Source: Austwickia chelonae
GTDB lineage: Bacteria; Actinomycetota; Actinomycetes; Actinomycetales; Dermatophilaceae
Length of the DNA: 64,000 nt
Direction of reading: 5' to 3'
NCBI RefSeq assembly: GCF_003391095.1
Contig: NZ_CP031447.1
Location: forward strand, 2,604,001-2,668,000
The position numbers and the translations under genes were made by a program. Below are positions 35,818 through 44,394 of the stretch, piece after piece. The notes under the pieces are model-generated. The model did not search any database, was not told the origin of the DNA, and saw nothing but the letters and a program-made list of their open reading frames with translations. Each line of letters starts with the position of its first letter. The stretch's first letter is position 1.

Positions 35818-36182
35818 CAGAGCAGCCCCAGCATGGCCAATTTGTCCTCGATGATCTCCGTGGTGAAGGGCTTGATCACGTATTCGTGGGCACCGGCGGC
35901 GAGCGCACGGACGATATTGGCTTGTTCGGCCTCGGTGGTGACCATCATCAGGGTGATGTCACGCCAGTCGCGGTTCTTGCGGACCTCGACGATGAATTCG
36001 AGGCCGTTCATGACGGGCATGTTCCAGTCGACGAGGCAGACGTCGGGGAGTGGTCCGCGCTGGACGGCTTCGAGGGCCTGGGCGCCATCACCGACGGCTT
36101 CGACCTCGAAGCCGAGGCTGTCCATGGTCCGCGTCAGGATCGTCCGCATGGCTCGTGAGTCGTCGATCACCAGTGCACGCAT
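35817..36182 (-). CDS. cheY: Chemotaxis response regulator CheY (copy 1)
   Basis: 121 residues, single receiver domain with acid pair IDDSR, phospho-acceptor Asp52 in VDWNMP, and the KPFT lysine. The ATG at 36180-36182 is taken because the domain starts there; the upstream extension is Pro/Arg-rich noise. Phospho-CheY signals to the switch. First gene of cheY-cheB-cheR; a second cheY lies at 40498. Confidence 0.94.
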   Translation of the reverse strand: MRALVIDDSRAMRTILTRTMDSLGFEVEAVGDGAQALEAVQRGPLPDVCLVDWNMPVMNGLEFIVEVRKNRDWRDITLMMVTTEAEQANIVRALAAGAHEYVIKPFTTEIIEDKLAMLGLL

Positions 36183-36351
36183 GTTCGTCCTCTTGCTGAG
36201 TCTGGGGGCGTCCCGGGGTGGGGCGCCGGGTGGGGCGGTTCCGCTGGGTGGCGGGTACGGCGTGGGCTGTCGGGCCCGGGGCTCGGTCTGCGTGGAGGGG
36301 GCGCGGGTGCTGCGGTCCTTCCATATCGAGGACGAGCGGTAGGTCATCTCC

Positions 36352-36378
36352 CCATCGGCGAAATCACCGAATTCTCAA
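36352..36378 (-). promoter_or_regulatory. Candidate FliA/sigma28-type promoter for cheY-cheB-cheR
   Basis: TTGAG, 14 bp, GCCGATGG in the gap between cheW and cheY. The -10 is good and the spacing identical to the others, but the -35 has two differences, so it is the weakest of the set. Confidence 0.4.
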
Positions 36379-36411
36379 GCAGTCTCGTCAAGCACCCGAT
36401 GTTGGGTGCAT

Positions 36412-36855
36412 TCAGGCTGCCTTTCCGCCGACGAGGACGGCTTTGTCGGCGTCCAGGACCAGCAACAGGTCGCGGTCGAGTTTGCAGACCTTGACCACCA
36501 GGTCACGTACCTGGGTGGGCACGGTCTCAGGTGGGGCTTCGAAGCGGTCCAGGTCGGGTTCGAGAACGTCACCGATCTCGTCGACGAGGAGGCTGGTCGC
36601 TCCTTCGGAGGTGCGGACCACCACGTTGGTGACCGTCTCTCCTGGTTCTCTGGGGGGTAGTCCCATCTGGTGGCGTAGGTCGACGGTGATGACGATCTGT
36701 CCGCGGAGGTTGATCAGTCCGGAGACCGCTTTGGGTGCCAGGGGGACCTTGGTGAGGTCTTGTTGACGCAGTACTTCTTGGACGGTGTCGACGGGGACCC
36801 CGAAGAGGTGTCCGCCGAGGCGGAAAGTGCAGTACTGGTTGGCCATGGTGATCAC
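36412..36855 (-). CDS. cheW: Chemotaxis coupling protein CheW
   Basis: 147 residues; one CheW domain with FRLGGHLFGV, VSGLINLRGQIV and a final acidic/hydrophobic strand. Links receptors to CheA. Start is either the GTG at 36855, overlapping the cheA stop (GTGA), or the ATG three codons later. Confidence 0.95.
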   Translation of the reverse strand: MITMANQYCTFRLGGHLFGVPVDTVQEVLRQQDLTKVPLAPKAVSGLINLRGQIVITVDLRHQMGLPPREPGETVTNVVVRTSEGATSLLVDEIGDVLEPDLDRFEAPPETVPTQVRDLVVKVCKLDRDLLLVLDADKAVLVGGKAA

Positions 36856-39356
36856 CGTGCTCCGGCGTAGTCTTCGTCCGAGAATTGCTGCCCGTAGGTC
36901 TCCAGCTCTGGTGGCAGCATGCCCATGAGGGCGTGGTCGATATTGAGCAGCTCGGTGACATGCTCGTTGACCACGGCGGATCCGAGGTTTCCACCGGTGT
37001 CGAGGTGGGTGCGGATCGCCAGTTCGTCCTCGACGATGTCGAGCACCTGGGAGACCACGAAACCGAACAGTTGTTCGCGGTGTTGGCAGACGACGACCTG
37101 GAGCGGGGTGTTCTCCTCCATCGCGTCGTAGGTGCCGTAGTCGTCGGCGAGGCGCAGCAGCGGCAGGATGACGCCACGGTATTGGACGACCTGGTTGGAG
37201 CCGACGGTCTCCACGCGGGACATCGGGAATTCTTCGAGTCGTTCGACGACCTTGAGCGGCAGCGCGGCGCGGCGTCCGTTGCCGAGTTTGACGACGAGTA
37301 GCGATGTGGCGTCGCTGTGGGAGCGGCGGGCGGCTTCTTCGGCAGCCCGTTTGGCTGCCTCGCCGGAGTCGTTGATCATGCCGGCGCGGGCGGCGAGGCT
37401 GTTGGCGTCGAGGATCAGGGCGACCCGGCCGTCGCCCATCAGGGTGGCGCCGGCGTACAGGTTGATGCCGCGTAGTTGTTTGCCCAGTGGTTTGACGACG
37501 ATTTCCTCGGTGTCCTCGATGTCGTCGACGACCAGTCCGAACTGTTTCTCGTCGGCTTTGAGTACGGCGATGAAGGTCGTGTCGTGGTCGACCTGCTCGG
37601 ATTCGAGTTGTTCGCGCAGGTCGACGAGCGGGAGGAGCGCTCCGCGCAACCGGTAGACGGGGGTGCCTTGGATGGTCTCCAGGCGGGCGGCGGCTTGTTC
37701 CCGGTCGAGGCGGACCAGTTCGAGGAGGTTGACCTGAGGGATGGCGAACATGTTCTCGTCGCCGCGGACGAGCAGGGCCGGGATGATGGCCAGGGTCAGC
37801 GGGATCTTGATGCGGACCGTGGTGCCTTCGCCGGTGACGCTGTTGATGTCGATGACGCCACCGATCTTCTCGATGTTCGTCTTGACGACGTCCATGCCGA
37901 CGCCTCGTCCGGAGACATTGGTGACGGCGGCGGCGGTGGAGAAACCGGCCCGGAAGATGAGGTGCATCGCATCCCGGTCGCTCATCCGATCGGCTTCTTC
38001 GCGGGAGATGAGTTGTTTCTCCACGGCCTTGTCGCGCAGTTTGTCGGGGTCGATCCCGGCACCGTCGTCGATGATCTCGATATTGACCTGTCCGCCTTCG
38101 TGGAAGGCTCGCATGAGCAGGCGTCCTTCGGCGGGTTTGCCCTTGGCGATGCGGATGTCGGGCTGCTCGATGCCGTGGTCGCAGGAGTTGCGGACCAGGT
38201 GGGTCAGCGGGTCCTTGATCGCTTCGAGGATGGTCTTGTCGAGCTCGGTGTCCTTGCCCTCCATCTCGACGCGGATCTGGCGGCCCATCTGGTTGGACAG
38301 GTCACGTACGACGCGGGGGATCTTCGACCAGACGTTGTCGATGGGCTGCATGCGCGTCTTCATGACGCCTTCCTGCAGTTCACCGGCGACGAGGTTGAGG
38401 CGGTGCATGGACCGCATGAGTTCCTGGTCCTGGCGGGCGGCGGCCCGCTGGATCAGCTGGTTTCGGGTGAGGACGAGTTCACCGACGAGGTTCATCAGGG
38501 TGTCGAGCAGGTCGACGTCGACGCGGATGCTGGAGTCGGCGACGCTGCGGCGCTGCTGAGTTTCCCCGTCACCAGCGGCGGCCGGTTTCGGCTTCGGTTG
38601 GTTGGCTGCCTGGGCTGCGGTGGACTGGGCGGCGTCAGCGGCTTTCGCGGCGGCGGCAGGCGCGGTGGGGATCGTCGGCTCTGAGGTGCCGCCGGGGCCT
38701 GTTCCTGCGGCGGGTGGCGGCGTGGGCGCCGGCTCGGGTTGCGCTGCGGGCGGGGCCGGTGCAGGCGCGGAGGATGCGCTGGATCCTTCGGCGACGACGA
38801 CCTGAACGTGCGAGGCGACCGGTACTTCCACGGTCACGCTGGGTGCATTCTCGGCGACGTGTTCGGCCTGTTCGACCGCTTCGACGACGGTTTCGACGAC
38901 TTCGGCTTGAGCTTCGGCGACGGCTGCGGTCGGCGCGCCGCCAGCGGCTTCGGCGGCCGGTGACCGTCCTTCGAGCAGGATGTGCAGCCGAGACACCAGG
39001 TCGGTGTAGGTCTCGGTGCCTTCGTTGCCGTCGTTCTCGATATGTCCCAGCAGGGCTCGGACCGCATCGACCATTTCCAGGAGGGTGGTCGCGATCTCGT
39101 TGGTCAGGGCCATCTCGCCGTCGCGGAGCTTGCTCAGCAGGCTCTCGCCGGCGTGCGCCACCGATTCCAGGGTGTGCAGTGCCAGGAAGCCACTGGTGCC
39201 CTTGATGGTGTGCAGGGTCCGGAAGATGCTCGACAACAACTCACGGGAGCCGGGGTCGCGTTCGAGAGCGAGCAGGTCCTGGTCAAGCTGGTCGAGATTC
39301 TCGTGGCTCTCGATCAGGAACTCCTGAACGATCTCCTCCATGCCTTCCATCGGCAA
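36852..39356 (-). CDS. cheA: Chemotaxis histidine kinase CheA with two CheW-like domains
   Basis: 834 residues. HPt domain with His49 in FRTLHTIKG (about 1-130); Ala/Pro-rich linker 130-270 in place of a clear P2 domain; dimerisation helices about 275-340; ATPase domain about 345-520 (NSCDHGIE, IDDGAGID, GRGVGMDVV); CheW-like domain about 525-655; and a second CheW-like domain about 685-815. Autophosphorylates and passes phosphate to CheY and CheB. The second CheW-like domain is an addition to the standard single P5 plan. Confidence 0.95.
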   Translation of the reverse strand: MPMEGMEEIVQEFLIESHENLDQLDQDLLALERDPGSRELLSSIFRTLHTIKGTSGFLALHTLESVAHAGESLLSKLRDGEMALTNEIATTLLEMVDAVRALLGHIENDGNEGTETYTDLVSRLHILLEGRSPAAEAAGGAPTAAVAEAQAEVVETVVEAVEQAEHVAENAPSVTVEVPVASHVQVVVAEGSSASSAPAPAPPAAQPEPAPTPPPAAGTGPGGTSEPTIPTAPAAAAKAADAAQSTAAQAANQPKPKPAAAGDGETQQRRSVADSSIRVDVDLLDTLMNLVGELVLTRNQLIQRAAARQDQELMRSMHRLNLVAGELQEGVMKTRMQPIDNVWSKIPRVVRDLSNQMGRQIRVEMEGKDTELDKTILEAIKDPLTHLVRNSCDHGIEQPDIRIAKGKPAEGRLLMRAFHEGGQVNIEIIDDGAGIDPDKLRDKAVEKQLISREEADRMSDRDAMHLIFRAGFSTAAAVTNVSGRGVGMDVVKTNIEKIGGVIDINSVTGEGTTVRIKIPLTLAIIPALLVRGDENMFAIPQVNLLELVRLDREQAAARLETIQGTPVYRLRGALLPLVDLREQLESEQVDHDTTFIAVLKADEKQFGLVVDDIEDTEEIVVKPLGKQLRGINLYAGATLMGDGRVALILDANSLAARAGMINDSGEAAKRAAEEAARRSHSDATSLLVVKLGNGRRAALPLKVVERLEEFPMSRVETVGSNQVVQYRGVILPLLRLADDYGTYDAMEENTPLQVVVCQHREQLFGFVVSQVLDIVEDELAIRTHLDTGGNLGSAVVNEHVTELLNIDHALMGMLPPELETYGQQFSDEDYAGAR

Positions 39357-39387
39357 GCTCCTCGTGAGATGTGGGGAATCGAGCCTT

Positions 39388-39414
39388 CAATCGGCACCGC
39401 GACAGCGGATCTGA
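39388..39414 (-). promoter_or_regulatory. FliA/sigma28-type promoter for cheA-cheW
   Basis: TCAGA, 14 bp, GCCGATTG. Expected start near 39380, leader about 24 nt. It lies back to back with the promoter at 39761 in the 559-bp gap 39357-39915, which otherwise shows no gene. Confidence 0.6.
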
Positions 39415-39760
39415 GTGAGTCGCTCATCGTCGACGTGGCCAATCGCTCACGGGCACGGTGGCGTTCATCCTGTTCTGTGTCCTCTTCTGTGCCCTCTTCG
39501 CCGTTCTCTTTCCTGATCGGCACCGGCTGTTCGTACCCTCAGCGGTCGCACACGGACCGGTCCAGGGGCGAGCTGGCCCGGTTGAAGCGACCGTTCGGCG
39601 CTCAGTAGGGTCCGCTCGCTACGAAGCCGGGGAGGTGTGCCGATTCCGGACAACGGCGAAAGTGCACCTCCGGGGCATCGCGCCACCCCTGCCTTCAAGG
39701 TCGTCATCGCACGCCACGGACCTATCGGAAAGCATGAGCCCGTGACCAGCGATGAAGTGC

Positions 39761-39787
39761 TCAAGTCCCTTGTGTCACAGCCGATAA
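39761..39787 (+). promoter_or_regulatory. FliA/sigma28-type promoter for cheX-cheY-cheC-like operon
   Basis: TCAAG, 14 bp, GCCGATAA, the best match in the window and identical in the -10 to the enterobacterial FliA consensus. Leader about 120 nt. Confidence 0.7.
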
Positions 39788-39915
39788 GGCCGTCGTCCAC
39801 GTGTGGTCAGGCCGTACGGGCGGGGCAGCAGACCCGACCCGTGCAGTACAACAGGCCAGCCGCCGACCTACCTTCCGAAGGGCCTTACCCGAAGGACTTC
39901 ACAAAGGACCGCGTT

Positions 39916-40368
39916 ATGCACTTGTCCAGCGACGATGTCGCACAGATCATTCAAGAGGTGTGGAGTTCCATGCTCGGCATAGATGCCGAGCCGGTCGACA
40001 TGCCTCGCCCGGAGACCGACACGGCAGTGGCCGGTTCTGTCGGCGTCACCGGGGCCACCGACTGTCTCATCTCCATGGAGATGAATGCAGACGGCGCCCG
40101 CCGGTTCGCAGCGACGATGTTCGGCATGGCCGACGACGAGGCCTCCGACGACGACATCGCCGATGGCATCGGCGAACTCACCAATATGGTCGGTGGGAAC
40201 ATCAAGTCCCTGCTTCCTGAACCCAGCACCTTGTCCCTTCCGGTCGTCGCGTCCGGGAAGAGCCCGACGTTGCGGGTGCCCGGCGGTCGGCCGTTGTTGG
40301 AGGCCGGTTATATCGCCGACGGGTTCTCGATGTACCTCACCGTGTGGAATCGCCCGCAAAAGAATTGA
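39916..40368 (+). CDS. CheX/CheC-family chemotaxis phosphatase
   Basis: 150 residues from the ATG at 39916 with AAAGGA upstream. The single phosphatase helix shows D-x3-E-x2-N as Asp83, Glu87 and Asn90 in ADGIGELTNMVGGN, as in CheX-type dimers. The family dephosphorylates CheY-P. The cheY gene follows after 129 bp, in keeping with that role. Confidence 0.85.
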   Translation: MHLSSDDVAQIIQEVWSSMLGIDAEPVDMPRPETDTAVAGSVGVTGATDCLISMEMNADGARRFAATMFGMADDEASDDDIADGIGELTNMVGGNIKSLLPEPSTLSLPVVASGKSPTLRVPGGRPLLEAGYIADGFSMYLTVWNRPQKN

Positions 40369-40497
40369 CCCGGTTCGTGCCGCCCCCGTCCACCGGGTCG
40401 GCGGCTACTCCCGGGCATCGAGCACGACGTCGGGCGCCTGTCTGCGATGTCCTCGACGTCCGGTCCTCCGCCCCGACGCTCAGAGAGAGAGAAAACT

Positions 40498-40860
40498 GTG
40501 AAGGTCGTAGTCGCCGATGACAGCCGCGCCATGCGCATGATCGTGGTCCGGACGCTGCGTCAGGCCGGATATGACGGTGCTGAGATCATCGAATGTGAGA
40601 ACGGCGCCGAAGGTATGGAAGCCGTGAAGGCCAACAGCCCGGACATGGTGTTGTCCGACTGGAATATGCCGGAGATGAGCGGCATCGAATTCCTGCAGGC
40701 TTTGCGCGCCGAGGGCAACAATGTGCCTTTCGGTTTCGTCACTTCCGAGGGTTCGGACGCGATGCGTTCGCAGGCTTCGGAGTCCGGGGCGCTCTTCCTG
40801 ATCGCCAAACCGTTCACCGCCGACATGTTCTCAGAAGCTTTGAAACCTGTCCTCGGCTGA
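40498..40860 (+). CDS. cheY: Chemotaxis response regulator CheY (copy 2)
   Basis: 120 residues from a GTG with AGAGAGAGA upstream. Receiver domain with ADDSRAM, phospho-acceptor Asp54 in SDWNMP, Thr/Ser switch region FVTSEG and KPFT. Flanked on both sides by CheC/CheX-type proteins, so probably the main substrate of these phosphatases. It differs enough from copy 1 to be an old paralogue. Confidence 0.93.
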   Translation: MKVVVADDSRAMRMIVVRTLRQAGYDGAEIIECENGAEGMEAVKANSPDMVLSDWNMPEMSGIEFLQALRAEGNNVPFGFVTSEGSDAMRSQASESGALFLIAKPFTADMFSEALKPVLG

Positions 40861-40906
40861 TCTTTCCCTACCCGGTACGCACTTTTAAGCGAGAACCTCA
40901 CACGTC

Positions 40907-41392
40907 ATGACACCGATCCCTGAGCCGAAGCCTGTGAAGGACCTTTTCCAGGACCTTCTCGGCCGCACGGTCACGATCGCCCATATGGACAAGCCGGTGG
41001 TACCGTCCGCGCGGCGCGCCTGCTGCACCGGTCTGTACGTCGACGGAAATATCGACACGAAGGCCATCGTCTGCGCCGATCTGGATCTTGCGGCGCGGGC
41101 AGGCGCTGCTCTGGGCCTGGTGCCTCCCACCGGGGCGCAGACCGCTATCGACAATGTCGAGCTCCCCGCTGCGCTCTACGACAATTTCTACGAGGTGATG
41201 AATATCTTCGCCTCCTTGTTCAATGTCGGGGAGAACGACACCCACCTGAAACTCAATGCCGTTTTCCAACCCGGCTCGGTCATCCCCACGAATGCGGCCA
41301 TGCTGCTGCGTGGCCTCGGCAAGCGGGCTGACTTCCAACTCGATATCGAGGGTTATGGTCTGGGCGCCCTCGGCATCGTGGTCCCCTTCTGA
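40907..41392 (+). CDS. Second CheC/CheX-like protein of the chemotaxis operon
   Basis: 161 residues, not obviously similar to the cheX-like gene upstream. One helix has Asp92, Glu96 and Asn99 (YDNFYEVMNIF) and Pro122 lies exactly 22 residues further, which fits the D/S-x3-E-x2-N-x22-P signature of CheC. Lies 46 bp after cheY and ends at a strong hairpin. A CheY-P phosphatase or a non-catalytic relative are both possible. No ribosome binding site of note. Confidence 0.6.
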   Translation: MTPIPEPKPVKDLFQDLLGRTVTIAHMDKPVVPSARRACCTGLYVDGNIDTKAIVCADLDLAARAGAALGLVPPTGAQTAIDNVELPAALYDNFYEVMNIFASLFNVGENDTHLKLNAVFQPGSVIPTNAAMLLRGLGKRADFQLDIEGYGLGALGIVVPF

Positions 41393-41467
41393 TCGGCTGC
41401 CCGGGGCCTTACCGGTCTCCGGGCGGGCAGATCCGCCACTCCCCTGTGGCACGCATGATTCGGTCCG

Positions 41468-41506
41468 GTGAGGTCCGGCACCCCTGGATGGGGTGCCGGA
41501 CCTCAC
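41468..41506 (+). terminator. 17-bp perfect hairpin ending the cheX-cheY operon
   Basis: GTGAGGTCCGGCACCCC, loop TGGAT, exact complement. No T-run. 75 bp after the preceding stop. Confidence 0.75.
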
Positions 41507-41529
41507 TCCGTGTCGGGGGCCTTCCGGCC

Positions 41530-41739
41530 GGGGTCTCCCAGCACCTCGCAAAACTACGGATGTCCCGTATGGTCTCCACCCGCCAGGACGGACAGAAGGT
41601 CTTCTACCGGCTCGCCGACGAACACGGACGACAGCTCGTCGCAGACGCGATCTACCAGCCCCAGCACACGGCGGATGACCTCCCCGCCCACCACCACGCC
41701 CACCCCTCACCAGCGCAGCTGGACCAGAACGGGTCATGA
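41530..41739 (+). pseudogene. ArsR-type regulator remnant (C-terminal half)
   Basis: Residues GVSQHLAKLRMSRMVSTRQ and VFYRLADEH are the recognition helix and wing of an ArsR-family repressor, but the N-terminal half is missing: the match starts just after a terminator hairpin. The stop overlaps the ATG of the following broken MFS gene, a normal arsR-MFS pair before decay. Confidence 0.65.
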
Positions 41740-42468
41740 TCACCGTCCTGCACCATCGCACCTACGCGAAGCTGTTCAGCGCCCAGGTCATCGCGCTGAT
41801 CGGCACCGGTCTGCTCACCGTGGCCCTGAGCCTGCTCGCCTTCGACATCGCCGGCGGACAGGCCGGTGTCGTGCTCGGCACCGCGCTCACCATCAAGATG
41901 GTCGCCTATGTCGCCCTCTCCCCCCCCCGTGATCGCGGCCCTCGTCGCCGGCTTTCTCGGATCGGCGCTCCTGGTCGCGATGACCGCGCTACCCGCTGCC
42001 GCACCCCAGGAATCAGCGCCCTTCCTTCAGCGACTCACCCTCGGCACAAGGGTCTTCGGCGCCCACCGCGAACTGCACAGCCTGCTGGCCATGAACCTCG
42101 TCGTAGCAGCCTCGACAGCGGTGGTCGTCGTGAACACTGTGCTCCTGGGCCGGGAACAGTCCGATGTCGCCCTCATGTTCGCCGCCTATGGCACGGGATC
42201 CATGATCACCGCGCTGGCCACCCCCCGCGTGCTGGAGCACACCACCGACCGTCGTCTCATGTTGACCGGAACCGCAGTGGTCCCCCTCGGGCTCCTCGTG
42301 GGCACAGGCTTCCTGGCCTCGCCCCCGCACCGGTGGGCGTGGACGGCGCTGTGCGCCACCTGGTTCGTCCTGGGCGCCGCGAATTCCACCGTTCTGACCT
42401 CGTCGGCACGCCTCATCCGCCGCAATACGGCCGATGTCCAAGGACCGGCGACCTTCGCGGCGCAGTGA
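41736..42468 (+). pseudogene. MFS transporter remnant, frameshifted and internally deleted
   Basis: The first 60 codons (41736 to about 41920) encode the first two MFS helices. At a nine-C run (41920-41928) the frame changes, and homology resumes as GFLGSALLV in another phase to 42468 with the last four or five helices. The total is too short for 12 helices, so about 100 residues are missing in addition to the shift. Confidence 0.7.
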
Positions 42469-42620
42469 CCGCCGCAGTGGTCTGGCTGTTGACGGGAGGA
42501 AGCAGACACCCGGAACACCACCTGTCAAGGTGATTTTTCGACAACGCAGTGATCCTCACACCTCAGTGATCCTCACACCTCAGAGCTACCCCGCATCTGG
42601 GAAAACTCTGACCACCGCGG
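42469..42620. repeat. Intergenic stretch with a 17-bp tandem repeat
   Basis: CAGTGATCCTCACACCT occurs twice in tandem at 42547-42563 and 42564-42580. Nothing else recognised here. Confidence 0.6.
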
Positions 42621-43289
42621 TCAGCCCGGGACGAAACGTGTTAGACGAGCTGCCAGCCCCAGGTTCGGCCCGTCGAAAGGAACCTGTTGCTGAGAAAGCA
42701 ATTCAGGATCGCGCACGATAACGGACAAATGATGCAGGACGGTCATGAAATGCCCTAACTCCACCAAGAGCGCTTCCGGATCACCATCGGGCACGATGGC
42801 GCCGAAACATGCTTTAGAACTGACCTCAGCGAAGGACTCCACTCGAAGACCTGCCATCTCGGTCTGTCCACCCATCGCTCCAATAATCGCTGTCACCGCT
42901 GAGCTATCCACGTCTGTCGGATCATTTGCCACTGCGAAGACCAGCTCGACTGGAGCATCAGTCGGAATCATCTCCCGATACCCCCGCAGCACAGCGAACG
43001 GCAAAGTCGCAGATGACCAATCCGTTGCCACCACAAGTCGCAAAGGTCGGATCTGAGCCGGCGCTGTTGGCAGCTCAAAGGAAAGGTCCTCGATTTTGCG
43101 GGCAAGCGCCGCCAGCGTGTCTGGAGCATCGCCGAGCTGACTCTGCTGCGGGATCGGCGAGGATGCCGCTACGGTGTCCTCAGCAGCCGATGCTTGCGCT
43201 ACTGCTGATTGCACCAGTTTGAGCATGTCGTCCACATCAGCGATGGCGCCGGGTGTGACGCGCGGGTTCTGCTCGTTGTCGGATTTCAC
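42621..43289 (-). CDS. Unknown protein under a flagellar-type promoter
   Basis: 222 residues from a GTG with GAGAGG upstream. Residues about 80-190 form an alpha/beta region (LRLVVATDWSSATLPFAVLRGYREM, shown here only in part of its extent) that recalls accessory domains of glycosyltransferases, without a nucleotide-sugar motif. The first 75 residues are polar. It is the only gene read from the promoter at 43339-43365, and flgL lies just upstream, so a role in flagellin modification or export is a reasonable guess. Confidence 0.6.
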   Translation of the reverse strand: MKSDNEQNPRVTPGAIADVDDMLKLVQSAVAQASAAEDTVAASSPIPQQSQLGDAPDTLAALARKIEDLSFELPTAPAQIRPLRLVVATDWSSATLPFAVLRGYREMIPTDAPVELVFAVANDPTDVDSSAVTAIIGAMGGQTEMAGLRVESFAEVSSKACFGAIVPDGDPEALLVELGHFMTVLHHLSVIVRDPELLSQQQVPFDGPNLGLAARLTRFVPG

Positions 43290-43338
43290 GTGTGGTACCT
43301 CTCGATCACGGCGGAGGGTGCATCCGCACTACGTGTCC

Positions 43339-43365
43339 CCATCGGCAGTCTCACGAAGGTCCTGA
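43339..43365 (-). promoter_or_regulatory. FliA/sigma28-type promoter for the unknown gene at 42621
   Basis: TCAGG, 14 bp, GCCGATGG. Leader about 42 nt. Places the unknown gene in the late flagellar set. Confidence 0.6.
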
Positions 43366-43428
43366 TCCTCGTTCAAGGCTTTCAGAGCTAGCAGCGAGTG
43401 CAACATGGTGCGTTCGTGACAGGTCCGT

Positions 43429-44367
43429 TCAGCGCAGGAAGTCCATCAGCGACGGCTGGATGATCTTCGCCGACGCCTGGAGCGCCGCATTGTAGGCATT
43501 CGACTGGATGTTCAGATCCATGGCCGCCTTGATGAAGTCGACGTCCTCGACCTTGGACAGGGCGATGGCCGCGCCGTCGTCCAGTCGACCGTTGAGATCT
43601 TCCATCGCGTTCAACCGGTTCACCCGCGCACCGACCGTCGAGGAGGCCGAGGACAGTTTCTCGGCGGCCTTGTCCAGGTCGGCGAGGTCTGCCTGAAGTT
43701 TGGCCTGATCGGCGGGGTCCGTCGAGGTCAGGTGGGAGACGATGCGGTCGAGCAGGCCTGTGGTGGCCGGGTCACCGGTCTTGTCCAGCAGACCCGGACC
43801 GGTGCCGGCCGGGTTACCGAAGGCAGCTTTCCCGGAGACCGCGATGTTGATGTCACCGGCGGCACCGTCGGCCTCGGTCACCTTGCGCCACACCGCTTCG
43901 TCGTTGCCCTGGAAGACCCCGGTGGTCGGGTCGAAGGCGTTCGCCTGGGTGGTGGTCCCACCGAAGACGGGTTGCTCGGCGTACTTGGTGTTGGCCAGTT
44001 GGACGAGACCTTCGCGGATCTGGTTGATCTCGTTGGCGTAGGCCTCACGTTGCAGTGGCCCGTTGGTCCCGTTGGCGCCGGCGACGACGAGTTGACGAAC
44101 CTTGTTGAGCATCGTCTGGCTGCGGGTCAGTGCGTCATCGGCCGCCTGCATCCGGGACATGCCGTCCTTGATGTTGTCTCCCAGCGTGGAGAGCGAACGC
44201 TGCTGGTCGCGCAGTCGCATAGCGCTGACGGTGTCGACCGGACTGTCCGAGGCCCGGTTGAGGCGCTTGCCGGAGGTGAGCTGTTCCTGGGTCTTCTGCA
44301 GACGTTCCAGGCTGCTGTTGAGCCCGGACATCTGGGTCCGGTTCATCGAGTTCTGGGTGATACGCAT
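43429..44367 (-). CDS. flgL: Flagellar hook-filament junction protein FlgL
   Basis: 312 residues. Flagellin-like N-terminus (MRITQNSMNRTQMSGLNSS, LTSGKRLNRASDSP) and C-terminus (DLNIQSNAYNAALQASAKI) around a variable middle. Joins hook and filament with FlgK. Lies 27 bp after flgK. Confidence 0.95.
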   Translation of the reverse strand: MRITQNSMNRTQMSGLNSSLERLQKTQEQLTSGKRLNRASDSPVDTVSAMRLRDQQRSLSTLGDNIKDGMSRMQAADDALTRSQTMLNKVRQLVVAGANGTNGPLQREAYANEINQIREGLVQLANTKYAEQPVFGGTTTQANAFDPTTGVFQGNDEAVWRKVTEADGAAGDINIAVSGKAAFGNPAGTGPGLLDKTGDPATTGLLDRIVSHLTSTDPADQAKLQADLADLDKAAEKLSSASSTVGARVNRLNAMEDLNGRLDDGAAIALSKVEDVDFIKAAMDLNIQSNAYNAALQASAKIIQPSLMDFLR

Positions 44368-44394
44368 GATCGTGTCTCCTGGTCAGTTCAGCGC

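Noticed and set aside
41920-41928. Phase-variable C9 tract in the MFS gene
   Set aside because: Changing the run length would not restore the gene because a central part is missing as well.
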